A stretch of 64,000 nucleotides of DNA from the NCBI GenBank assembly GCA_030015575.1, contig JASDDO010000019.1:518214487-518278486 (forward strand), read 5' to 3'. The translations under genes and the position numbers were made by a program. Each line of letters starts with the position of its first letter. The stretch's first letter is position 1. The notes under the pieces are model-generated. The model was not told where the DNA came from. It did not search any database and saw only the letters and a list, made by a program, of their open reading frames with translations. The stretch is from Agapanthus africanus. Its lineage: Eukaryota; Streptophyta; Magnoliopsida; Asparagales; Amaryllidaceae. Shown one piece after another: positions 24,430 through 33,476 of this stretch.

Positions 24430-24508
24430 TAAGGATACGTTAGTCTCATTTGAGACTAAGATCAACTTAAACGTATGTTAAGGATACGTTAGTCTAATTT
24501 CAGACTAA
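24430..24508. repeat. Two TTAGTCT/AGACTAA palindromes in a 49-bp direct repeat
   Basis: The first palindrome has 9-bp arms TTAGTCTCA/TGAGACTAA with a 2-nt centre (24440-24459). The second has 7-bp arms (24489-24495 / 24502-24508). Both follow TAAGGATACG. Confidence 0.85.
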
Positions 24509-24589
24509 GATCAACTTAACGGGATCGTTTAGATCCAACAAAAGAGCATTCGGGCTCTATTGTTTAGTTTAGGGACATTGCGGTCGATT

Positions 24590-24885
24590 ACCAGTTTAAA
24601 GACATGGTGGTCCAGTTTAAAGACGTCATAGTTTGTAGGTTAAGGACATCATAGTCCATGAGCTTAAGGACCCCACAGTCTGAGATTAAGGACAACATAG
24701 TCCATGGGCTTAAAGACCCCACAGTCTATAGTTTAAAGACGTCATAGTCTATAAAGTTTAAGGACATCATAGTCCATGAGTTTAAAGACCCCACAGTCCG
24801 TAGTTTAAAGACATCATAGTCTATAAAGTTTAAGGACATCATAGTCCATGAGCTTAAGGACCCCACAGTCCATAGTATGTTTAGT
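24590..24885. repeat. Tandem array of TTAARGAC-N6-GTC units
   Basis: About eleven units of 25-30 bp alternating two variants, GGACATCATAGTCC and AAGACCCCACAGTCT. Each unit is a short inverted repeat (GGAC/GTCC or AGAC/GTCT) around a 6-nt centre. Lies 2.5-2.8 kb upstream of the PMD TATA box. Confidence 0.85.
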
Positions 24886-25334
24886 TATCGGGACCTGTCA
24901 CCTCTTTGAAGATGTTGAAGGATTATAATGACAAATATCAAAGGAGTGAAGAGATATACCCTTGAACCAATGTTGGTTGGGAGATCTATAATCCAATTTG
25001 GGGACTAAGATCAATTAATTAGATTATGAGCACATGGGCTCAGTTAAATCTGAATTGAGGACTTAAGGCCAACTTGGTCTAAGTCCAATTAGGTTTAAAA
25101 TATTGGACCTTTGTTTGGACTGTTGAACATTTCTCTGGGCTCAGCTCCCTATTATTTAGCAATGCTAAACATGGGTCTGGGTTCTGACCATATTTTGTCT
25201 TTTATTGAGTGCAGAGCACTCATATGTCATATGAGATGATCAATCTTGGAAAACAAGAATGTATTTGAGGCTCAGTCAAAAAGGGAGTCTTGCCTCTGGA
25301 TGACTTAGCCAATTTGGGCCAAGACTATTTGAAA

Positions 25335-25578
25335 ATAGTGTTAAACACTAACATATATCTGGCGGTCACGTGTTCCCACTTGATGTATTTAAAATAGTGT
25401 TAAACACTAGGGATGAAATGCTTATAATAGTGTTAAACACTAAAAAAATGAGGCGCTCAAAAATAGTGTTAAACACTAAAAGTGGAACGCTCACTTGGGA
25501 TCACGTGAGGCGCCTGAGAATTGGACTAAGTTTTCTTTATTTTATTCTCAGAATATGCAGGTAAGTGTTAAACACTTA
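25335..25578. repeat. Five AGTGTTAAACACT palindromes
   Basis: The 13-bp palindrome AGTGTTAAACACT, mostly as ATAGTGTTAAACACTA, occurs near 25338, 25392, 25428, 25462 and 25563. It interleaves with the first CACGTG boxes. Confidence 0.9.
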
Positions 25579-25905
25579 TTTTCTATGATTATCACGTGCT
25601 GACACGTGATGGGGCCCACAATCTGTTCTGCTCTTCTTATTTTGAAGAGTTTGTTCAAGGGTCACGTGGGAGCACGTGAGGCATCTTTCAGGTGGGCATT
25701 GCCCTTGGGTAGAATCTTCTTTTGTTCGATAATTGTTAGGGTTCACGTGGGAACACGTAAGACACCCAAAATATGTTCTGACTTGGCCTTGCTCTCTTTA
25801 TTTTGAGGAATTTATCCCAGGGTCACGTAAGAGCACATGACCCTATATCATTCATTCTATACTGACCACTGAGGGGGAGGGTCACGTGTTGCCACGTGAT
25901 CAGGT
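25366..25905. promoter_or_regulatory. CACGTG (G-box) cluster 1
   Basis: Nine perfect CACGTG hexamers plus three near matches in 540 bp, mostly paired as TCACGTG-NNN-(G/A)CACGTGA. The hexamer is the plant G-box recognised by bZIP and bHLH factors (established). Role here is inferred from the position upstream of the PMD TATA box. Confidence 0.75.
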
Positions 25906-25939
25906 TGGGTACTGACTTCTTTTACATGCATGGAGAGTT

Positions 25940-26700
25940 TTAAATCTCTTATTTAAGAATTAAATTCTTTTGTAGGGTTGAACCCTAATTTATTTAGAGA
26001 AATTAAATTCCTATGTATTTGGAAGAATTAAATTCTTTTATAGGGTTAAACTCTAATTTTATTTAGAGGAATTAAATTCCCATGTATTTGGAAGAATTAA
26101 ATTCTTTAAACTCAATTCTCCCTTTAAGTTTTGGATCTGCATGGCAGAATCTCCCAGATGAGAATTAAATTCTCAACTCATGGGGAGATCTACTTCTGCA
26201 GATCTTCAACCAGAGGAAGAACTAAGTTCTTATTCAGAAGAGTTAAACTCTTAGTTTGAGAATTAAATTCTCTTTTTTGGTTTTGTGGGAGCTTATAGAA
26301 TGATCTCTTTCCCTTTCTTACCTAGGGTTTTTTCTTTTCTCAAGAAATCTTCTTTTCTCTCTGGAGAATTAAATTCTCCTCTTTTTCTCTCTGTTGTTGT
26401 TGTTGTATCCTTTTTTCTCTTCTCTTCTTGACTCCTATTATAGGAGAAAGAAAAGAATCAGTTTGTTTAGTCAATCTTTCATTGAAAGATTTTAATTGAT
26501 TTTGTAACCAACATGATCTTTTAGATCACTCAGTGAATTTTATTCACCATTAGATTTTTAATCCAAAAGATATTTTATCAGTTATTCCTGACAAATTTCG
26601 GGGAAATCTTTCCTTGTATAGAATCTTTCTATAAATTGGTGATTTTTAATCACCATTGGATTTTTAATCCAACGGTGCTCCACTTTACAGAGCGCAATCT
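25940..26700. repeat. GAATTAAATTC-type micro-palindrome field
   Basis: Dense short palindromes with an A/T centre: GAATTAAATTC (at least eight), GAGTTAAACTC, GAACTAAGTTC, then GTGAATTTTATTCAC, GGTGATTTTTAATCACC and TTGGATTTTTAATCCAA (26530-26670). Stems differ while the central TTAA/TTTTAA is retained. A similar set recurs in the first intron (27600-27900). Confidence 0.75.
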
Positions 26701-26764
26701 TTTTGTTTGGAAAGATCTAGGGAAATATTAGGGTTTTGGATTTTCTTTAATTAGAATTTAATTC

Positions 26765-27340
26765 TATTAGTTTAGATGGTTTAAGGGTCTATCACGTGTT
26801 AGCACGTGACCCCACAGATTGACCATTTAATTAGAATTTAATTCTATTAGTTCAGAGATATTTAGGAACCCATCACGTGTTGGCACGCGACTCCCTATCA
26901 CGTGTGGGCACGTGATGCCCCATTTAGGGTTTTCTTTCCTTTATCTCAGAGAGTTTTTAAGACCTTATCACGTGGTGGCACAAGACCCACGGATTAAGTA
27001 TTTAACCAGAATTTAATTCTGTTGTTTTAAAGAACTCAGGAATGATCATGTGTCAGCACGTGACCCTTGGTCACGTGTGGGCACGTGATGCCCCATTGGG
27101 ATTTTTCTTGTTGTTTTCTTATACATTTAGTTCTTTTCAGTGGTTTTAAAGGTCTATCACGTGCGTGCACGTGACCCCATTCGTTAGGATTCAATTTTTA
27201 TCATTTCAGAGCCTTCAGGAAGCCATCACGTGTCGGCACGTGACCCTCGATCACGTGTGCGCACGTGATGCCCCATTAGGGTTTTTCTTTGTATTTTATG
27301 AGGGAACAAATTCCCCCACAGCGTTGTTCTCACGTGAGTG
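26765..27340. promoter_or_regulatory. CACGTG (G-box) cluster 2
   Basis: About sixteen perfect CACGTG hexamers in 575 bp, arranged in pairs spaced by 3-4 bp within repeated segments that include GAATTTAATTC and CCCCATTAGGGTTTTTC. The last box ends about 75 bp before the TATA box. Chance expectation for a given hexamer is well under one in this length. Confidence 0.8.
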
Positions 27341-27412
27341 TAACGCTGTAATTTTTGTGGCCGTTGGATCTGCCTAGAGAAGGGGGCAGATGAACCGTTT
27401 CCCATCACATCC

Positions 27413-27418
27413 TATAAA
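27413..27418 (+). promoter_or_regulatory. TATA box of the PMD gene
   Basis: TATAAA in CCTATAAATGCATGGG, followed about 30 bp later by a pyrimidine-rich candidate start region (CCACTCTTTCATCTTC) and a 5'UTR with a good splice donor. A second TATAAAA at 28111 inside the intron is an alternative. Confidence 0.6.
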
Positions 27419-27444
27419 TGCATGGGTCTCTTCAGAAGCGCCTC

Positions 27445-28911
27445 CACTCTTTCATCTTCTTCCTTCCTTGTTCTTTCCTTGAGAATTTAATTTTCTTTCT
27501 CAGAGCTCAGTTCTTAGTTCCAAATTTTTTAGAGTTTAACTCTGTCAACACAAGATTTCCTTTTTCAGGTAAGGATCTTGAACGGCCGAGGAACTTCTTG
27601 TAGAAATTTTCTTTGGATTTTAAATCCACACCAAGGGTTTTTCCCTTTAACAAAAACCCATCTTTCCAAGTTCTTTAAAAATGTCCAATTTTTAAATAAT
27701 AAAACCCTTTTGCTAGGGTTTCTCTGATCTTAGGGATACTTGTCTTCCCTCTGAAAAAGTTTTCTGAAAATTTAATTCCTCTGGAATTTAATTCCATTCT
27801 AAAGAGCTTAGCTCTGAAAAAGTTTTCTGGGAATTTAATTCCTCTGTTCAAAAGGAATTTGATTCCTCTAAAGAACTTAGTTCTTAAAAGAAGACTTCTT
27901 GGGATTTTTCACTCCGAATTGTTCTTGCAGAGATCCTTCTCGATTTGCACAAAATTCCTGTAATGGGTCTTCTCCTTAGGGGAATGTGTAGAGTCATTTG
28001 AATTTATTGAGAATCTTTCTTTTGTTCTCACGATGATTGCCCAGCCTCATTATTAGTGAGCTGCCATATTGATTTTGTGGGGCCCATATGTTTTGTAACC
28101 AGTGGTCCTATAAAATAAGTTGTTTGTCACTTTCTTCCACTGTCTTCTTACATACATACATATATATATACACACGTGTGGGCTTCACTAACAGTTTCCT
28201 TTCCTTTGTTTCAGGAATAATGGCTTCTGTTCCATACTTCCCTTTCGCCCGCTCGGAGGCTGCCTTTCTTTAGTCACCGTCTGACTAAGAGGTGATGGCG
28301 ATGATTAGAGCTCACGACCCTGATTGCACCAATTTACTTTTATGGGGGACCTGGTATGGTCATATCATTCGCGGTCGTCGAAGCTTTCTTTGCGAGGTAC
28401 CAACAGAGCCTATCCGCCTATTCTTGCCGATGGACCGTCCGCGGACAGCTTTTGCTGTAGAGGTGGCAAATTGGACCCCTACCGGCCGGCTCGAACCGTC
28501 GACAACTGGGATACCAAATCATCCTGTGCCGGCCATAGACATCTTGGGGCGTCGTATCTGCCACGATGAATCCCAACCTTGGGGACAAGTTTACAAGATA
28601 TGGTTTACCCCTCGCCATCCCACGGGCTACCTTCTCTGGGCTCGTTACATCTTGTCCGCTCATCGTGCACGACTGCAGAAGGTCGGGCTTTACCAGGCGG
28701 TGTACGAGTCTCTGTTCCATTATTAGTCTCCTCATGTATGGTGGGTTAAAGCTTTCCTTAATCAATGGAATTTTCCCACCAATACTTTCTTGTTAGGGGA
28801 CCGTGAAGTTTCGATCTCTTTGGAAGAGTTTCGCGAGATCTCAGATTTACTAATTAGGGGAACGCCTTATGAAGAATTGTTGCCCTCTGACGAGCATGCC
28901 TTCGAGACGGT
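27445..28911 (+). pseudogene. Plant mobile domain (PMD) gene, 5' part, broken
   Basis: 5'UTR exon about 27445-27568 (donor CAG/GTAAGG), intron 27569-28214, acceptor TTTGTTTCAG, then ATG at 28220 five bases into the exon. The frame reads M-A-S-V-P-Y-F-P-F-A and continues as a PMD-type protein (Pfam aminotransferase-like plant mobile domain, my recognition by pattern): W-W-V-K-A-F followed by T-N-T-F-L-L-G-D-R-E-V-S-I-S-L-E-E-F around 28750-28830, with I-R-G-T-P-Y-E-E further on. Three in-frame stops interrupt it: TAG 28271, TAA 28286, TAG 28724. Element C then splits the exon at 28911, in the codon after E-T. PMD proteins occur both as host genes (MAIN/MAIL1) and within transposons. This copy is dead as it stands. 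Confidence 0.75.
28907..28911. repeat. Target-site duplication ACGGT, left copy (element C)
   Basis: ACGGT directly precedes the LTR start TGTTGGAG and is repeated at 39162-39166 after the other LTR. Confidence 0.95.
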
Positions 28912-31170
28912 TGTTGGAGATAGTGCCCTCAGAGTCAATTATTAGGTCACAGGTACGTGATTGCAATGATTGATGGAGGACCTATCCCGGTAGGACAGTC
29001 TTACTCGAGATGATAGTATGCTATCTGGTTTGCCTTTATCATCGTGTACTGTTTTAGGTGACCTGACACGTCGCTATTACACGTTGGTAGAGCCCCTAGG
29101 ATTCTTGCTTGACCACCAGCAGTATGAGGGCGATCATATAAGTGGGAGCTGGGGTCTATAAGCATATCCTTAAATGGTCCCTAGTCGTGTGAGTTTCGAG
29201 ACAGGGCATCGATACTCCAGAGTAGACTAGTGTATACAGTCGAGACCCCGACGAGGGGCGGTGGCCGGTCTCACAAGCCACTGGTGTCAGTTGGATCACC
29301 TAAGATGTTTACAGGTGCTCATTGGGTTATGAGTACACCGGACAGGACTCGCCGGGAACATGCTAGTTGGTCATATACCAGACGTCAGATGGCAGTTCCC
29401 TGGTGACATGTGTGCAGGTTAGTTCATCGACCTGGGGATCGTCATTTGTCTCGTGTGAGTTCCCACTGTACTTTGATTACTACACTACCACGGCTCAAAG
29501 GAGTCGTGCAAACAGGTTTTAGTTGGGTACAGTCCCGAGCCACATAGAGGCAGTGAGCGTATCTTCAGGGGTTCGTCTCTCCCGGTATTGGGGGTGAGGT
29601 CGTGCTGTGTCTAGGAGAGCCATTACACGAAGCCCTCGGCCGAGGCAAGGAGATTTACTGGTAGGTATTCCAGTAGTATCTCAGGGTGTTCTGGGCTACA
29701 CTCCGACACGACTTGTACCGCTTTTGGGGGTCTGACTTTTACCAACCCCCTAGGCCCGCCATGCGATGCTCATAGACGAACGGACCGGACTGTATGGATA
29801 TTGTCACTGACAGGCTCAGTAGGGTTGTCAGGCTGAGTTCGCTCACAGACGTCCCTTTTAGTCAATACCTGGTAGCCCGTTACGTATTGGCTTATACCTC
29901 TGACGTGCTAGTGGTTAAATCCACAACCAAGGTGTTGACGAGTCTTTAGAGTCCCCCACATTCAGTTACTCAGCTTTCGGGCGAAAAGTTGTAGAGGCCG
30001 TATGGAGATATGGCAAGGTCCGATCAGATACGTGCGGTATTGCACGGATCAGGATCGGACAGTTTGTACTATAGGCCGTATGGATATATGGCAGGGTTCG
30101 ATCAGATACGTGCGGTATTGCACGGATCAGGATCGAACGGATATTACTAGCCAGTTTTGGTTTAAGCCGGATCCTAGTATAGTACAGTGTAGATTCTGTC
30201 TCATTGCATTTGTATTTCGGTCGGAATACAAATGCGGGTGTGTATGCACAATATCGGGGTTTTCCTGTAATTTATTACGGGACCAGTTTTCTGAAGTTGC
30301 CAGTTTGCTTTCCGTTTCGGCCAATTTCCTTTGTATCGTTCATTGGCCGAAGATTGGTGGAGGAGGGGTTATTTGCATTGTTGCAAATAAGTATTTGGAA
30401 GGGGGTCCTTTGCATATTTTTTGTATCATGATGGTTTCATGATGGAGCCCATCCCTTGACCTTTCTTGCTTGACTTTGTGAGGTGATGATGGTGGTGTTG
30501 GAGTGTTGTTTTATTTGCTATCATGGTTGTTGGTTGAGTGTTGGAATTATTGGAATGATGATTCTTTGCATGATAGCCTTATCTTTCTCTCCCTTGGATT
30601 ATTGCATATCCTTTCTCATGCTTTACCTTTACCTCCACCCTCATTCCTCCCTCTCCTTTTGAGCATGGCCGGCCACTCCCACAGTGGGCTGTCCCAAATT
30701 CTTGGTGTGGGATTTTGCTTCATTTCATGTTGCAAAAATCCCACAAGATCAATCCAAAAAGCTCCAAGTTCAATCCCTCCATCAAAAGGCAATTCCACAA
30801 CCCCAAAGTGAGACTTGAGGACTACATATTCTACAGCGAACCTTGGGCACGTCGAGTAGCCGGCTTCGTGCTCGAGTTGCCTCGACATTGAGGTGGGAGC
30901 CCGTAAAAGAAGTAGGCGATGTGGTGCACTTCCGACGACGAGGTGGAGACCGGAGCTTCCGCAGGAGATCGGGACGATGACGAGAAGACCGGAGGACTTG
31001 GATCGTCGGTATATCTCTATTCCCTTTCTTGTAGTTGGCTAGGACTAATTAATGGTTCGATCCGGGTATTAGTGCGCGGCGGTTTGCCAGTTCAAAGAAA
31101 ATTTAAAGTTTATCACCGCTTCCGCATTTGGCCGTCGGATTGACGGCCGGGGCGCCGCCGTGAACTTACA
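28912..31170 (+). repeat. 5' LTR of element C (2259 bp)
   Basis: TGTTGGAGATAGTGCC...GTGAACTTACA, followed by the PBS. Contains a direct duplication of about 72 bp (29998-30069 and 30070-30140) with an internal CGTGC/GCACG hairpin; this is single in element D. Small frames inside the LTR are shared by both LTRs only because the LTRs are nearly identical. Confidence 0.95.
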
Positions 31171-31171
31171 G

Positions 31172-31183
31172 TGGTATCAGAGC
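31172..31183 (+). promoter_or_regulatory. tRNA-Met(i) primer-binding site, element C
   Basis: TGGTATCAGAGC one base after the LTR end. Confidence 0.93.
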
Positions 31184-31385
31184 CTCGCCATTAACTTAGT
31201 CTAGCTTGGTTTAATGTGTTTTGCATTTCCGATCGACCAAAATTCCAAAATCTACATTTTTGTTCGCGACAGTTTTCTGTTGAAATTTTTTGGTCTCAAA
31301 ATTTTTTTCAGGTTACAGAAAAGTGATGTGCTAGAAGAAATAAGAGTTCTGTAGAAATTCGATGGACCAATTCCACTACGGGAGC

Positions 31386-31426
31386 GCGGAACCGCGGCCA
31401 AACACCCCTTTGGGCCGCGGTTCCGC
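31386..31426 (+). other. GC-rich PBS-proximal hairpin, element C
   Basis: Perfect 14-bp stem: GCGGAACCGCGGCC (31386-31399) with GGCCGCGGTTCCGC (31413-31426), 13-nt loop, about 200 nt after the PBS. Confidence 0.9.
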
Positions 31427-32655
31427 CGCACTATGTTGGGTTTGCTGCATCAATTTTCTACAGTCTCTTTCTGGGCTAAAAATAGGGGTTTTGGAATATT
31501 AATTTTGGGCCCAGAATTTCTTGATGTGCTACAGTAGTACTTGGGGGCCCACTTGTTAAATTTTGATCGATCGGATATTTTAAACACATTATTTCACAGT
31601 ATTTACATTATATCTGCGACCGTGAATGTCACTCGATCGGTAAATCCGGTCTAACTGCTATAGCCCGGTTAGACGGATTTGCGAACGTGACTTTCACGTT
31701 GATGTTCTGTTTTTGCTGTGATGTTGCGGATCGGTCGTGGGGGATAGCCTGGATGCAATGCTAGTACAGTTGTGGTTGTATTATGTACATTTGATATTGC
31801 GGGGCGAGCGTCCGACATGTGGACTGCCGTCACTGCCTGATTGTATTATTATTTTGGGGCACGGCCAGGTTGCGGTCGATGTACCCGTTGTATGTATATT
31901 TTACTTTCTGTACTAGGATTGCCCCGCGGAGGGGTGCACGGATAGCCGGGTTCTAGAGGGCAACAAGCCCGCATCTTATGGCATTGAGAGGGAGGGGGCT
32001 TCACTCTAGGATTGGCGGGCTATTCGCCGCACTCGTAGGGGGTACAGGTTGACCCAGGAGGGGTGCCCAAGTTACCGGATTCCGTGAAGTGCTGGGTGGT
32101 CCATTCACGGAGCTGAAGGGGGCTGCCTCGCTTCAGGTTTTAGCGGGTAACTTGCCGCGCCCGTAGGGGTCTAGGATTTCATTGCACAGGCTATCCACAC
32201 GACCAGGGGAACGTCGGGTTTCAGTAGTGGCTCTGTGAAACCCGGGGATCCCAGATATCTGTATTGTTTCTGTGATGCTGTACATTTCTGTGATGTTGCT
32301 TTTTATTCACGCCTTGAGCGAAACATAATATATTGGTATATATATATTAGTAGATGTTGTATATGTTTTACATCCGCGCTAGTCCAGTCCCCGCTCTGTC
32401 GTTAGTTAGCTAACCTAACGGGTAATGACGGGACCCAGTGGCGAATGCGGATGGCATATACGTACATCAGTATATTTTCGTTCTTTTTGGTGTGATCAAT
32501 TGATGGGACTGCATTGATTCGGATCAATGCAAGTTAAAACAAACTTAATATGATGTTGTTGGAACACTTTTCAAAAAGGTGTTATTGCAAGGACGTTCAC
32601 TTTTGTTTTGCATCGTGGTATTCAGATGGAATATCCTGCTCCTCAGTCGACGAGG

Positions 32656-32829
32656 CAAGGGCCGAGATCCCTTCACCGGGAGTGACCCTTTGGACAGAAG
32701 TTTGCGTCAGGGCATTAACTTCACTATAGCCGATTACTTTTGCTTTGCATCGTGGTATTCAGTTGGAATATCCTGCACCTCATTCTATGGGGAAAGAGCC
32801 GAGATCCCTTCACCGGGAGTGACCTCTTT
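32656..32829 (+). other. Two type-I stem-loops, element C leader
   Basis: 32656-32692 is closed by CAAGGG/CCCTTTG, and 32793-32829 by AAAGAG/CTCTTT. Both enclose the same core GATCCCTTCACCGGGAGTGA. The two stems within one element differ by paired changes. The CGTTAG/CTAACG hairpin lies upstream at 32400-32420. Confidence 0.82.
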
Positions 32830-32966
32830 AGCAATGGTTTTCGTCACTATATTTTCAAAAAGCTATCCGTTCCTTCAACGATATCAAGTTCATTACGTTA
32901 AAGGTTTTCGCCAGAAACCATTCGTAGCCCTCCGTCGTTTCATATGGGTAGTCAATAGTATTCAAG

Positions 32967-33176
32967 CTGTGTTTGTTGGCCAAAGTCAAGGCACAGTGTT
33001 TGGTAGCTGTTGGTTATTCATATGCAGCATAGATAGATGCGTTGGTTTGGAATAGTCGTATAGCCTTGTTGGCCAAAGTCAAGGGCTTGTGCGGGTGGAT
33101 TCGAATCAACCTGGAGAATGACGGGTAGAACTTGACATGTGACTTATGATTTGTTGGCCAAAGTCAAGGTCATAAG
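32967..33176 (+). other. Three type-II stem-loops, element C leader
   Basis: Loop TTTGTTGGCCAAAGTCAAGG with stem CTGTG/CACAG (32967-32996). A middle copy with only a short AGCC/GGCT pairing (33058-33091). A third with the perfect stem CTTATGA/TCATAAG (33143-33176). In this element the loop contains the self-complementary octamer TTGGCCAA. Confidence 0.82.
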
Positions 33177-33450
33177 AGCATGGAGCAGAAATCACATCGG
33201 GAGTTTCAAAAGAACTGAAACTTGCCAGATATGCGCATACCTTCTGGAGTGTGGTAGCGTGAGCGGATTCCGTCACGTTATCATGTGATGATAGTTGGAT
33301 CCCGATTCCCACTGATGAGTTAGTTTACTCCTCGGGTGACCCCGACTAATTCTTCTTTCAGGTTTGGAGGAGAATTTGAGGGACAGTGGGAGGTTTCCAG
33401 ATTAGATAAATTGGTAACCATTCTGATCTAGGTTAGAGTGCACGCTGAGT

Positions 33451-33476
33451 GTTTCTTTTCTCTCTCTCTTTGGCAG
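33451..33476 (+). promoter_or_regulatory. Candidate 3' splice acceptor before pol-derived region
   Basis: Pyrimidine tract TTTCTTTTCTCTCTCTCTTT followed by GGCAG/CGACC. The same feature stands at the same place in A, B (TCTCTCTCTCCAG/GTAGCGACC) and D. Splicing is an inference. Confidence 0.45.

Larger units (their letters stand above)
31184..33476 (+). other. Structured non-coding leader of element C
   Basis: 2.3 kb in the position of gag, with no gag. In order: GC hairpin (31386-31426), a duplicated block of about 130 bp ending in the CTCGTAGGGG/CCCGTAGGGG sequence (31920-32170; single in A and B), the CGTTAG hairpin, two type-I and three type-II stem-loops, and a pyrimidine tract ending in GGCAG. 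Confidence 0.75.

Noticed and set aside
28418-28765. 115-codon minus-strand frame
   Set aside because: Antisense shadow of the PMD exon.
30002-30442. 146-codon frame in the C 5' LTR, repeated at 37993-38433
   Set aside because: It lies wholly in LTR DNA, is identical only because the LTRs are young, and D and E do not keep it open.
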